The notes under the pieces are model-generated. The model had not been told where the DNA came from, did no database searches, and saw only the letters and a list, made by a program, of their open reading frames with translations. A stretch of DNA of 64,000 bases from CAG-411 sp050875145. Its GTDB lineage: Bacteria; Bacillota; Clostridia; Lachnospirales; Lachnospiraceae. How positions within the stretch are numbered: the first letter of the stretch is position 1; every line of letters begins with the position of its first letter. The DNA lies in the NCBI GenBank assembly GCA_050875145.1, contig JBNMLH010000008.1, positions 1 to 64,000 on the forward strand, read 5' to 3'. Both the position numbers and the translations under genes were made by a program. Below, one piece after another: positions 42,889-52,264 of the stretch.

Positions 42889-43950
42889 ATGGACAAGTAT
42901 TACAGATGTTTAAGAAATAGCCTCAAAACAATTATTATTTTAGGCATATGCTTTTTTATTTCATTAATAATAGAAGAATTTTTAGGAGCCAGTACCCTAA
43001 TCCCTGCTATTATGGCATTGGCAATTTTTTTGATTTCTAGGATAACGGATGGTTTTTTATATGGAATCATTGCATCTGTGCTGAGTGTTTTGTTATTAAA
43101 CTTTGCATTTATGTTACCTTATTTTGCCTTTAATTTTAGTATTTCAGAAAACATTATTTCGGCTGTAATTATGCTCATAATTACGATTATGACAAGTACA
43201 TTGACAACCCAGTTAAAATGGCAGGAAAAGGTTCGGATGGAAAGCGAAAAGGAAAAGATGCGTGGAAATCTATTGCGGGCGGTTTCCCATGATCTTCGTA
43301 CTCCATTGACTGCTATTTACGGTTCTGGTTCCACGATTGTAGAGAATTACAAGCAATTATCAGAACAGCAGCTTTTACAATTAGCAAATGGAATATGTAC
43401 GGATTCTCAGTGGCTTATGCGAATGGTAGAAAATATTTTATCAATTACCCGAATCGATAATGAGGGAGTAAAAATTACAAAGACCTCTACTGTATTGGAA
43501 GAATTAATAGATTCGGTGTTGATACGGTTTAAAAAGACGTATCCAGACCAGAAAATAATAGTGGATATTCCACAGGAATTTATTAGTATTCCTATGGATG
43601 CGGTGTTAATTGAACAGGTGATTGTCAATATATTGGAAAATGCCATGCAACATGCTACTGGAATGACGGAGATTAAATTGTCTGTTTATGTAATGGGTGA
43701 CAAAGCTGTATTTGAAATCAAGGACAATGGATGCGGCATTGAAAAGGAACGATTAAAAGGAATATTTAAAGATTATTTTGAAATAAAGGAAGGTCCCATT
43801 GATAATCAGAAAAAAAGTATGGGAATTGGATTGGCAGTTTGTGCCTCTATAATAAAGGCGCATGATGGTGTGATAACGGCATCGAATAGAAAAGAGGGTG
43901 GCTGTTGTTTCCGTTTTGCCTTAGATATGGAGATGGATGAAAATGAATAG
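42889..43950 (+). CDS. KdpD-like sensor histidine kinase lacking the N-terminal KdpD domain
   Basis: 353 residues. Four TM helices (about 12-105) of DUF4118 type, then HisKA with H134 in AVSHDLRTPLTAIYGSGSTI, N-box VNILENAMQHA, and G-box SMGIGLAVCASIIKAHDG. The roughly 500-residue cytosolic KdpD/USP region of full KdpD is absent. The gene overlaps its response regulator by 14 bp. No kdpFABC is present, so the target is unknown; Trk-type or phosphate transport are possibilities. Confidence 0.92.
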   Translation: MDKYYRCLRNSLKTIIILGICFFISLIIEEFLGASTLIPAIMALAIFLISRITDGFLYGIIASVLSVLLLNFAFMLPYFAFNFSISENIISAVIMLIITIMTSTLTTQLKWQEKVRMESEKEKMRGNLLRAVSHDLRTPLTAIYGSGSTIVENYKQLSEQQLLQLANGICTDSQWLMRMVENILSITRIDNEGVKITKTSTVLEELIDSVLIRFKKTYPDQKIIVDIPQEFISIPMDAVLIEQVIVNILENAMQHATGMTEIKLSVYVMGDKAVFEIKDNGCGIEKERLKGIFKDYFEIKEGPIDNQKKSMGIGLAVCASIIKAHDGVITASNRKEGGCCFRFALDMEMDENE

Positions 43951-44659
43951 TTACAAGATTTTAATGATAGAGGACGAGAAAAATATTTGTAATTTCATGA
44001 AGATGACATTTGAAACAAATGGTTATCAAATTTTATTTGCAAATAATGGAACAAATGGATTGACTATGTTTTGTTCCCATCATCCGAATTTGGTTATTTT
44101 AGATTTGGGCTTGCCAGATATTGATGGAATAGAAATTATAAAAAAAATTCGACAAACATCGGAAGTACCAATTATTGTTTTATCAGCCAGAACGGATGAG
44201 AGGGATAAAGTAGAAGCGTTGGATTTGGGAGCGAATGACTATGTGACAAAGCCGTTTGGCACCAGCGAGTTGTTGGCAAGAGTCCGAGCGACACTTAGAA
44301 ATAGCCGTCTACAGGAAGGTGGCTCGAATGCAAGAGTGAAATTTTCTCTGGATGATATGACTATTGAATATGATGCAAGAAGGGTTTCTATTGCGGGAAA
44401 GGAGGTGCGACTGACACAGACAGAATACAATATTGTGGAAGCATTGGCAGTACATGCGGGAAAGGTTCTGACCTACGCGGAAATTGTAAAAAAGGTGTGG
44501 GGCTATTCAGACTCAGGGAGTGTAAAAAAACTACAGGTAAATATGGCAAATATAAGAAAGAAATTTGGTGAAAAGCCAGGTGAGTATCGTTACATATTAA
44601 ATGAATTAGGGGTTGGTTATCGTATGAATGATGCAAATGAAAATGAGGTTACATCATGA
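43937..44659 (+). CDS. KdpE-like OmpR-family response regulator
   Basis: 240 residues. Receiver acidic residues E12/D13, phospho-acceptor D56 in VILDLGLPD, Lys in TKPFG. The C-terminal winged helix (VRLTQTEYNIVEALAVHAGKVLTYAEIVKKVWG, then KLQVNMANIRKKFGE) matches the KdpE type. Two starts are possible, 43937 or 43943; the second has the better distance to GGAG. Overlap with the kinase gene implies coupled translation. Confidence 0.93.
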   Translation: MKMNSYKILMIEDEKNICNFMKMTFETNGYQILFANNGTNGLTMFCSHHPNLVILDLGLPDIDGIEIIKKIRQTSEVPIIVLSARTDERDKVEALDLGANDYVTKPFGTSELLARVRATLRNSRLQEGGSNARVKFSLDDMTIEYDARRVSIAGKEVRLTQTEYNIVEALAVHAGKVLTYAEIVKKVWGYSDSGSVKKLQVNMANIRKKFGEKPGEYRYILNELGVGYRMNDANENEVTS

Positions 44660-44721
44660 AAGGATAGCACGTTAAGCAGCAGGTGTTAAGAAGTAATATG
44701 TAAAAAGAAAGGAACAGAAAA

Positions 44722-46359
44722 ATGTCATTGACAAATATTATAAGTTTGCTTGGAGGATTGGCTCTCTTTTTATATGGAATGCAGATGATGAGCCAGGGAT
44801 TAGAGGCAGCCGCAGGAAATAAGATGAAGCGGATATTAGAAAAATTAACTGCGAACCGTTTTCTTGGAGTATTTGTTGGAGCCTTGATTACAGCGGTAAT
44901 CCAGTCCTCCTCTGCTACTACTGTTATGGTAGTTGGCTTTGTAAATTCTGGTATGATGACATTGAGCCAGGCTGTATGGATTATTATGGGTGCTAATATA
45001 GGAACCACCATAACAGGACAGCTCATCGCATTAGATGTAAGTGCGGTTGCACCGTTAGTTGCATTTTTAGGAGTTGTATTTATTGTATTTGTGAAAAAGG
45101 AAAAATGCCATTATATAGGAAGTATATTGGCTGGGCTTGGTATTCTTTTTATAGGAATGAATATGATGAGTACGGCAATGGAACCATTGGGACAGTCTGC
45201 TGGATTTATCAATTTACTAACCAGATTTGAAAATCCTATTTTAGGTATTTTAGCAGGAATTGTTTTTACGGCATTGATCCAATCCTCTTCCGCATCGGTT
45301 GGAATTTTACAGGCTTTGGCTGCTAGTGGAGTGATTACTTTAAATAGTGCTGCATTTGTGTTGTTTGGACAAAATATTGGAACTTGTATCACAGCTTTGT
45401 TGGCATCCATAGGAACAAATCGAAATGCGAAACGAACTACAATTATTCATATTACTTTTAACGTCATAGGAACTATTTTATTTACCGTATTATGTATCGT
45501 AACACCATTGGTTGCATGGCTTCAGGGCATAACACCTACTAATGTGCCTGCACAGATTGCCAATTTACATACATTGTTTAATGTAGTTACTACATTGCTG
45601 TTATTGCCTTTTGGAAATGCTATTACAAAATTTTCTGTGGCTATCTTACCAGATGGAAAGAGAAAGGAAAAGACAGAGAATGCATTGTCTGATATTCGAG
45701 TAGGCAATAAAGAGGGACTAGGTCAATCGGCTATTAGTTTGGAAGAAACCAAAAAGGAATTGCAGTATATGTTAAATATGGCACAAAAAAATGTGCATAG
45801 TGCATTTGATGTATTTGCAAATAATAAAGAAGATACATTTCAGGAAATAGAGGAAAGGGAAGAAGAGATAGATAACTTAAATAAAGATATTACCAGATAC
45901 ATAACCACTGTTATTCCACATGAGAATACGGAGACAGGCAGTAAGGTATTTCATTCCTATTTTACGATTTCCAGCAATATAGAAAGAATCAGTGACCATG
46001 CTATGAATATTGCAGGATATTCAAAGACAAAGGAAGAAATTGAAGCTTCTTTTTCTGAAATAGCCAAAGAGGAAGTAGAGTATCTGCAGAGCGTTTGTGA
46101 TAAGGCATTTTTCCATTTGACGCATATTGGAAAGGATGTCATAGAATGGCATACCAAAATGGCGTGTATGGAGCAAAAAATAGATGACATCACACAGGAA
46201 TATCGAAACAATATGTTTTTGAGAATACAACAGGAAACCTGTTCCTATAAAGGTAGTATTTTATTTTCAGAAATGCTTACTGACTTTGAACGAATAGGAG
46301 ATCATGCATTAAATATAGCAGATGAAATGCTAAATATAAAATTAAATGAAGGAAATTGA
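44722..46359 (+). CDS. Na+/phosphate cotransporter family protein with PhoU-like domain
   Basis: 545 residues. Two inverted transport repeats each carry the family QSS motif: VIQSSSATTVMVVGF (about 66) and LIQSSSASVGILQAL (about 190). The C-terminal cytosolic domain (about 340-540) is helical and PhoU-like (SNIERISDHAMNIAGYSK and DFERIGDHALNIADEML). It couples Na+ to inorganic phosphate uptake or efflux. It follows the KdpDE-like pair by 62 bp, which suggests control by that system (inference). Confidence 0.94.
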   Translation: MSLTNIISLLGGLALFLYGMQMMSQGLEAAAGNKMKRILEKLTANRFLGVFVGALITAVIQSSSATTVMVVGFVNSGMMTLSQAVWIIMGANIGTTITGQLIALDVSAVAPLVAFLGVVFIVFVKKEKCHYIGSILAGLGILFIGMNMMSTAMEPLGQSAGFINLLTRFENPILGILAGIVFTALIQSSSASVGILQALAASGVITLNSAAFVLFGQNIGTCITALLASIGTNRNAKRTTIIHITFNVIGTILFTVLCIVTPLVAWLQGITPTNVPAQIANLHTLFNVVTTLLLLPFGNAITKFSVAILPDGKRKEKTENALSDIRVGNKEGLGQSAISLEETKKELQYMLNMAQKNVHSAFDVFANNKEDTFQEIEEREEEIDNLNKDITRYITTVIPHENTETGSKVFHSYFTISSNIERISDHAMNIAGYSKTKEEIEASFSEIAKEEVEYLQSVCDKAFFHLTHIGKDVIEWHTKMACMEQKIDDITQEYRNNMFLRIQQETCSYKGSILFSEMLTDFERIGDHALNIADEMLNIKLNEGN

Positions 46360-46405
46360 AGAGTTTAAGAAGTAATTCGGGAATGGAGAGAGGAGTTTTT
46401 TTCAG

Positions 46406-46534
46406 ATGTTAATAAAAGTTTTTACAGGTGTTATGGGAATTTTGCTAGTGCTTGCAACCATTTTTGCATGGTGGCTTGAAAATAGTGGGGAAGAAATAGT
46501 TTCAGAAGAAGAAAAGGAAAAAAAGAGTAAGTAA
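46406..46534 (+). CDS. 42-residue single-pass membrane peptide
   Basis: Starts MLIKVFTGVMGILLVLATIF, continues AWWLENSGEE and ends in a Glu/Lys-rich tail. One TM helix (about 5-22) and a charged cytosolic or exposed tail. GAGAGGAG lies 10 bp upstream of the ATG. It begins 46 bp after the Na/Pi cotransporter and ends before a terminator, so it may be a small accessory subunit of that transporter. No family recognised. Confidence 0.6.
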   Translation: MLIKVFTGVMGILLVLATIFAWWLENSGEEIVSEEEKEKKSK

Positions 46535-46583
46535 GAGGCGGAAGAGAAGGAAGCGTTACAAGGTGTTTATGGATTGCGTAAAT

Positions 46584-46624
46584 AAAAGAACAGAATCAGT
46601 TGCTTAGCTGGTTCTGTTCTTTTG
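46584..46624. terminator. Bidirectional terminator between convergent operons
   Basis: AAAAGAACAGAAtCAG/CTGgTTCTGTTCTTTT stem with A- and T-runs on its two sides. It serves the Na/Pi transporter operon (+) and the ABC operon (-). Confidence 0.92.
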
Positions 46625-46629
46625 TACAA

Positions 46630-47523
46630 CTATAATGTAGTTGTTTTATATAAGTATAAATCTTCCAAATCAGGGGAGACAGATATACACGAATCTTCTT
46701 CTGGTATTGTGTCTGAAATTACTCGAACTTTATATGATCCATGGTCAAAGCACATATTTTTTACCTTATATTTTTGACGGCAGACTCTTTCATTTTCCTG
46801 TTCAATTTGAAATTCAAATACTTTTCCTTCTACTTGGGTTAATAAATCTTGCACACTTCCTTGGCATAAAATGTTTCCATGATCCAGTAAGATAATCTCT
46901 TTTGCAATACCTTCAATATCAGATACTACATGGGTGGCGCATAAAACAATTTTATTTCCTGCAATTTCGCTGATAAAGTTTCGTAATCGAATTCGTTCAT
47001 TTGGGTCAAGACCTGCAGTTGGCTCATCCATAATTAATATTTCCGGATTGCCAAGTAGTGCCTGAGCAATCAAAAGTCGTTGTTTCATACCTCCCGAAAA
47101 ATTACCAACCTTTTCTTTCATAGCTTCCTGTAAACTTACTTGTTTTAATAATGCAAATATTTGATTGTTGGCTTCTTTACTGCTAAGTCCCTTTAACGCT
47201 GCCATATATTTCATAAATTGTAAAGCGGTAAAATCTTCATACATTCCCTGTTGTTGAGGCATATATCCTAAAAGTGCCCGATAGGATTCTTTCATTTTAT
47301 AAATATCTTTACCTTGATACAGGATTTGTCCGGTATCAGGTTTAAGACCATCTGTTAAAATACGCATAAGGGTACTTTTTCCCGCACCATTTGGACCTAA
47401 TAGACCATAGATGCCTGGTGTAAATTGAAGATTTATGTTTTGTAATGCTTTTTTTGTTCCTTTAGAAAAGGCTTTGTTTATTTCTTTGACTTCTAAAATC
47501 TTTTCATTCATTTTCTTTTCCAT
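46630..47523 (-). CDS. ABC transporter ATP-binding protein
   Basis: 297 residues. Walker A GPNGAGKSTLM, Q-loop MPQQQGMYEDFTA, signature NFSGGMKQRLLIAQAL, Walker B ILIMDEPTAGLDP, switch His ATHVVSD. I use ATG 47523 (MEKKMNEK) because AAGGAG lies 11 bp upstream; an ATG at 47511 overlaps the permease stop (ATGA) and is the alternative. Last gene of the minus-strand operon with a large permease, a lipoprotein and a secreted protein. Probably an exporter. Confidence 0.92.
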   Translation of the reverse strand: MEKKMNEKILEVKEINKAFSKGTKKALQNINLQFTPGIYGLLGPNGAGKSTLMRILTDGLKPDTGQILYQGKDIYKMKESYRALLGYMPQQQGMYEDFTALQFMKYMAALKGLSSKEANNQIFALLKQVSLQEAMKEKVGNFSGGMKQRLLIAQALLGNPEILIMDEPTAGLDPNERIRLRNFISEIAGNKIVLCATHVVSDIEGIAKEIILLDHGNILCQGSVQDLLTQVEGKVFEFQIEQENERVCRQKYKVKNMCFDHGSYKVRVISDTIPEEDSCISVSPDLEDLYLYKTTTL

Positions 47524-49868
47524 CGATAATTCCACTCCTTTTCCCAATATAAAATGATCCCCAATCCCAAAACAGTACACACACTACACACGACAAAACA
47601 AGGAAGAAGTGGGTGCGTGCTATGAGGTAACCAAGTATTGATAACGCCTGCATTATTATGATACAGAAGCGCTAAAATAATTAAAATCAATATGCTTGTA
47701 AATGTCATAACCAAAAAACTGCTATTTGTACGTTCCACCAAATACATCACAACAAGAGCGCATAGGATACACAAGAAAAGTTGTGTCAGGTAAATGCCTG
47801 CTATTGCTATGTAGATTGGAATGTCATAACTACTATTTTGAAAAATCGTTAAGTTTCCAGTTGCTGCAGTCCAGCTGTTATCCGGTTTTGTTCGGATAAA
47901 GCGAAAGAATTCCGGAAGGATACAACAAGCCCAGGACAAAATTGCAAAAACGATCCCCAACAGATATTTTCGACGGTACAGCCGTTTTCTTCCATTTTTA
48001 GTCGTTTCCAATAAGGCATTCATATTGTTTTTATTTTCAAATAATCCGGCACATAAAAGAATACAAACGATACAGGCAATCCCCATATTTTTTAGTTCTT
48101 TTGCAAAACCGGTAAATGGTCTGCTCCAACAATAGTTATTTAGCAATCTGGCATCCTTTCCAGCATTTTTACGAGCTTTGATGTTTTCATATTGATTCAG
48201 AAATTCACAAAAGGCATCGTAAGGGACACCCGTTTGTGTATCTAAGGCATCTAGCTCTGCTTTTTCTTTTAAAGATAACTTGTCTTTGGATGCCAGTTCT
48301 GCAACACGATCCCATAATTTGTCATATTTTTTCTTATCATTTTCAATACTTTTGATTTTTTGGTCGGTAAGCTCTCCTTGGTATTTATCGATCCAATTTT
48401 CATAGTTTGACTGCGTCAGTGTTGTCAGCATGGTAGATGCAAATACACTTTGGAAACAGGCACAGTAGATTCCGTAACAGAGCAGTCCAATGCAAAGCAG
48501 ATATCGTTTTTCGTGCAGAAAATGGATGCGGAGAACGCTTCGTCCCAAAGAAACCTTTCCGATCCTTTTGGTCTTTTTTATTGTTTTTGCTTTCTTTTCT
48601 TTGCTTTCCCTTGTTGCTTTCCAAAAGTGAGAAGCAAACAACATACTACCAATCCATAGAATTGCTACAAAGAAACAAAAGATCATAAATTTGTTGACAG
48701 CAAAAGAAAATAGGTTACAATTTTCATAAATTCCCAACAATCGAAATGCATAAGTTCCCTGAAATATATTTGCAAATTTAAAAATAGAAAAGGTTCCATT
48801 GGACAAAAGTGTGGTATACAAAGACCATTCCAGAGCAAGGAATAGTAATGTAATCGCATATACCGTACGATTTTTCTCAAATCGTAACAAAAGGGCTGCC
48901 AGGAAACTTCCGAATACACAGGCAAAGACGCACTTTACGAAAATACCTGCACCTATAAATTGAGCAAGATTCCATGGCAGGGTACAATTTCGAAAGCTGT
49001 CTAATGTCTGGATTGGCATGGAACCGTCAAAAGATCCATACAAAAAAAGTGAAGTAGAAAGTATAACGAATTCCATCAAAAGGGTGCATCCCAAAACAAG
49101 GATTCCAAGAGAGAACAGCTTTGCTCGTAATAACGGTGCTCTTCCCTTTTTATGTGTTTTCAAAAAGGCTGTCATTTTCTTTTGCTGGTCGGGACGGAAT
49201 ATCCCAATGGCAAGAATCAGCACAACACCAATCAGAAAAATAGTGTCATATTTATAATTTAAATATTTTTTCGCAGTAAATAGGTTTCCGTTTTTCAAGG
49301 TAACGGTTCCAAGTTTTTTATAAGCAGTGTATGTTTTTTTTTGATCTCGTTCTATGAAATTTCTGTTTTTTAAAAAAGGCAAAACATCCGTTGGTTCCTT
49401 TTTTACCTGTTTTTGAAATTTTGCATAGTCCATCTGATACTGCAATTGTTCCATTTCCTTACCGGAATAGTAGCAATATGCTTGACTTTGTAGCATCGTT
49501 AGATTTTTATTTTGTTTTTCAGCAAGTTCCAACTCCTTTTTTCCATACTTTTCTTCTATAGACTGATGATATTGTTCTACATCCTTTTTGGTGTATATTT
49601 TTTGAGCATATGCATCATGCACTTGGTAGTCCGCAGTCAAGTCCTGAAACTTTTGTAGCTTTTGTATGCCCTCTTTGGGGGAATCATAGGTTATATCCTT
49701 TATGACTTTTTGAAATTGTTTGTAATAATTACGGTACATATAGGGAGCAGTATTTTGTTGTGCAAATAAAAAAGTGAAAAGATTAAATAACAATAATAGA
49801 AATAGGAAGGCAAGCAATTTTTTATTTTTTAGCACCTTGCGTAATTCGTATGTAATTAATTTCATCAT
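47508..49868 (-). CDS. Large ABC transporter permease
   Basis: 786 residues. The N-terminal TM (KKLLAFLFLLLLFNLFTFLFA) is followed by an extracytoplasmic helical domain (about 35-205), a block of six TMs (about 210-425), another TM (about 460) with a second extracytoplasmic loop (about 480-600), and a final block of six TMs. The two halves look like a duplicated ABC-2 unit, so one polypeptide may form the whole membrane domain. Overlaps the ATPase gene. Substrate unknown; bacteriocin-type or peptide export is conceivable. Confidence 0.85.
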   Translation of the reverse strand: MMKLITYELRKVLKNKKLLAFLFLLLLFNLFTFLFAQQNTAPYMYRNYYKQFQKVIKDITYDSPKEGIQKLQKFQDLTADYQVHDAYAQKIYTKKDVEQYHQSIEEKYGKKELELAEKQNKNLTMLQSQAYCYYSGKEMEQLQYQMDYAKFQKQVKKEPTDVLPFLKNRNFIERDQKKTYTAYKKLGTVTLKNGNLFTAKKYLNYKYDTIFLIGVVLILAIGIFRPDQQKKMTAFLKTHKKGRAPLLRAKLFSLGILVLGCTLLMEFVILSTSLFLYGSFDGSMPIQTLDSFRNCTLPWNLAQFIGAGIFVKCVFACVFGSFLAALLLRFEKNRTVYAITLLFLALEWSLYTTLLSNGTFSIFKFANIFQGTYAFRLLGIYENCNLFSFAVNKFMIFCFFVAILWIGSMLFASHFWKATRESKEKKAKTIKKTKRIGKVSLGRSVLRIHFLHEKRYLLCIGLLCYGIYCACFQSVFASTMLTTLTQSNYENWIDKYQGELTDQKIKSIENDKKKYDKLWDRVAELASKDKLSLKEKAELDALDTQTGVPYDAFCEFLNQYENIKARKNAGKDARLLNNYCWSRPFTGFAKELKNMGIACIVCILLCAGLFENKNNMNALLETTKNGRKRLYRRKYLLGIVFAILSWACCILPEFFRFIRTKPDNSWTAATGNLTIFQNSSYDIPIYIAIAGIYLTQLFLCILCALVVMYLVERTNSSFLVMTFTSILILIILALLYHNNAGVINTWLPHSTHPLLPCFVVCSVCTVLGLGIILYWEKEWNYRWKRK

Positions 49869-49985
49869 GAATTTCCTTTCGTTTTTGTAACTGTTCAGAA
49901 AACACCCCTATGTGTATATGACTTGTATCCTCTGAACAACTACCATTCTTTGATAAAGTGAACAAGTCCTTGTCAACTTAGTTCG

Positions 49986-51302
49986 TTACTCTTCTTCGGT
50001 AATGTCATCATAAGTTGGTCTTGCGATATCGTAGCAGGTGTCTAGCTTTAACATCTTCCCTTTCAAAGAACCAATCTTACTTTTATCCATATAAACAAGG
50101 GCATCCTCTGTATCGCCTACTGCTTTAAGCCAAAAATATTGTTTGCTACAAGGAGGGATAGAGATACAAAATTCTACCGGAAGTTTACAAGTATCCACTA
50201 GTTTTTTATTTTTGTCATAAACCCACATGGTTGGTGTCTTACCTTTTTCCACTGCTTCAGACCAGGTGTCATATACATACAGGTAATTTGTATCTGCTGT
50301 AAAAATAGCCCCTTTATCTATGTCTTTCCATTTTTTCTCGTCGGAGCCATCCAGATTGCTTTCACAGATAACAGTATCTTTCTTTTTTAAAAGATCCGAA
50401 TACGTAAAATATAATTTATCCTGCCAGAAAGCAATTCTCTGAACAAGAAAACGTGTTACACCATCGTTGTCCTTTTGCTTTGAAAAGAGTTCTGTCACTT
50501 TTTGGTTCGTAATGTTATAACAGATCCATTTATTTTCGTAATTTTGCCACATTTCCTGTTCTTGCTGTTTTTTTTCCTTGGTGCTTACATCATCACCTTC
50601 ATCATTGGCATCGTTCAAAAAATCTAATTTTTTTGAAAAGCCACCTATAAATAAATAAATGTTGTTTCCGTATGCTACTAAGTCCCCGGGATCACTGTTA
50701 AAAATATCTTTTGCACAATAAACGGTTTTGGGGGAATCCTTCTTTTTTAAGTCGATTGCTTTCAGGGAGACCTGTTCGTTTTTATCTTTTACGGTATAAT
50801 ACAGTTTGCCTCTATGAATCATCCAAAAACCTATGGTGTCTTTTTTTATTTCACAAACTTTATTTCGTTTACTACCATCCAAAGAGATGGCATAAAATGC
50901 AGAATAATCAATCTGTTCTTCTTTATCATATTCCATAGTTCTTACATAGAGATTGTCCTTGTATAAGTTCATGTAGCCATCCTCTGATCGAATGTAGGCG
51001 TTACAGTTTGTTCTATGAGAGGAGCTTTCCTTTTCGTGCATACAATCGGATTTTCCACACAAAGGAACGGCTTTCATGGTTTTTTTATCCACATAGTAGA
51101 TGTAGTCATCCAACAATTTATAGTACGCATCATCCGTTTCTGCCATACTGAGACCAAATTCATAAGTTTCCCCATAATACATATACTGAAAATCCTGTCC
51201 GGGAACATAGGTATCTTTGTATTGTATTTTGTCTTTGCCACATCCATTTAAAAGGACGCATATGCTTAGGATGCATAGTAGACATAGTGTTTTGTGTTTC
51301 AT
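49986..51302 (-). CDS. Lipoprotein with beta-propeller-like (DUF5050-like) repeats
   Basis: 438 residues. The signal peptide ends in lipobox LLNGC (C20). The mature part has repeated short strands with 'YYLLDDYIYYVD', 'DNLYVRTMEYD', 'GKLYYTVKD' and 'DKLYFTYSD' patterns, as in DUF5050-type extracellular propellers of Clostridia. I start at ATG 51302 with GGGGG 9 bp upstream; the frame opens at 51341 without a ribosome site or signal sequence. It lies between the small secreted protein and the ABC permease and may be a surface sensor or binding component. Confidence 0.85.
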   Translation of the reverse strand: MKHKTLCLLCILSICVLLNGCGKDKIQYKDTYVPGQDFQYMYYGETYEFGLSMAETDDAYYKLLDDYIYYVDKKTMKAVPLCGKSDCMHEKESSSHRTNCNAYIRSEDGYMNLYKDNLYVRTMEYDKEEQIDYSAFYAISLDGSKRNKVCEIKKDTIGFWMIHRGKLYYTVKDKNEQVSLKAIDLKKKDSPKTVYCAKDIFNSDPGDLVAYGNNIYLFIGGFSKKLDFLNDANDEGDDVSTKEKKQQEQEMWQNYENKWICYNITNQKVTELFSKQKDNDGVTRFLVQRIAFWQDKLYFTYSDLLKKKDTVICESNLDGSDEKKWKDIDKGAIFTADTNYLYVYDTWSEAVEKGKTPTMWVYDKNKKLVDTCKLPVEFCISIPPCSKQYFWLKAVGDTEDALVYMDKSKIGSLKGKMLKLDTCYDIARPTYDDITEEE

Positions 51303-51378
51303 TGTGGTATTCCCCCTTTTTTGAAAGGAATCCTCTGTCATTAAAAATGATGGAGGATTCTTCTACTATTTATTACGT

Positions 51379-51810
51379 TTATTCCTTGATGAAGGTTACG
51401 CCAGTCTTTTTCGAACCAATTGTTTTGATAGGTTCCCAGGTTACGGAATTGTAACTTACTCTAAACTTTCCATAACACATATCTACGGTAACCGGTGTAC
51501 GTTGTGCTCTTGAAGTAACAGAATAGCGGGTAGCATAGGATGATTTCGGCCCTTCTTCATGATAGTAAGCTTTTTTGTCAAAACGATAATAAATCCTTGT
51601 TTGGACTGATAATTCGTGTGCCGGACCATTTGAAACAATTAAAGTTCCTGTTGTTTTTTCTGTTTTTCTGCCATCTGATAAAGTAGCGTTTACCGTAATG
51701 CCGCCAACATTTTGGGCGTGTGCATAGTTTTTATTCACACCTATGCCAGAAGCTAATATTATACCTGCCATTAGTAAAACTCCACATTTTTTGACTAATT
51801 TCTTTTGCAT
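51379..51810 (-). CDS. Small secreted protein, unknown
   Basis: 143 residues. Signal peptide about 1-32 (CGVLLMAGIILASGIGV, cleavage likely after AHA). The mature part is beta-rich (VNATLSDGRKTEKTTGTLIV, VQTRIYYRFDKKAYYHEEG) with one Cys and no recognised family. AGGAGG precedes the ATG. First gene of the ABC operon, downstream of the promoter at 51979-52007. It could be the exported cargo, but nothing in the sequence proves it. Confidence 0.75.
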   Translation of the reverse strand: MQKKLVKKCGVLLMAGIILASGIGVNKNYAHAQNVGGITVNATLSDGRKTEKTTGTLIVSNGPAHELSVQTRIYYRFDKKAYYHEEGPKSSYATRYSVTSRAQRTPVTVDMCYGKFRVSYNSVTWEPIKTIGSKKTGVTFIKE

Positions 51811-51940
51811 TATAAAACTCCTCCTATTTGTTGTTTTGTAGATTAAATTATCAATAGATAGAAAAAATTATCTATTTTACTGTACAAAAATTGTTTCCTG
51901 TTTTCTGAAAAACACAAATACAAAAAACAAATTTATAATC

Positions 51941-52007
51941 TCACAATATTTCGCACGCGTTCGAGTTATTGTGATTTAATTCTACACATATTTATACGCT
52001 GTGTCAA
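51941..52007 (-). promoter_or_regulatory. Promoter and inverted repeat of the secreted protein/ABC operon
   Basis: On the minus strand TTGACA (52007-52002) and TAGAAT (51984-51979) with a 17-bp spacer. Downstream, over the start point, the inverted repeat TCACAATA (51941-51948) / TATTGTGA (51967-51974) is a plausible operator. The remainder of 51811-52264 shows no gene. TATAAT at 52213 on the plus strand probably serves the sirtuin gene. Confidence 0.7.
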
Positions 52008-52264
52008 CAAAAATGAATGATTTACAATATTAAAATACAAAAACATGTTAATTGGATGTGCTTTTGTAAAGTGGATGAGAAAGATGTTGATTAGTTAAAA
52101 AGAAGAATAAACAATATCTGTTTCATTGAATAATGCGATGTACAATATTTGGATTGATTACTAAAAAGAAAGGCAAATCGTCTTATTTCTCCCTATTGTA
52201 GCAAGAATGTGCTATAATAATAGTATAAGTATTTGTAGTAATGAGAATAGAGAGGGGCATTCGG

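Noticed and set aside
42889..44659. Canonical Kdp potassium-pump regulation
   Set aside because: The kinase lacks the KdpD N-terminal domain and no kdpFABC genes are in the window; only a KdpD/E-like label is justified.
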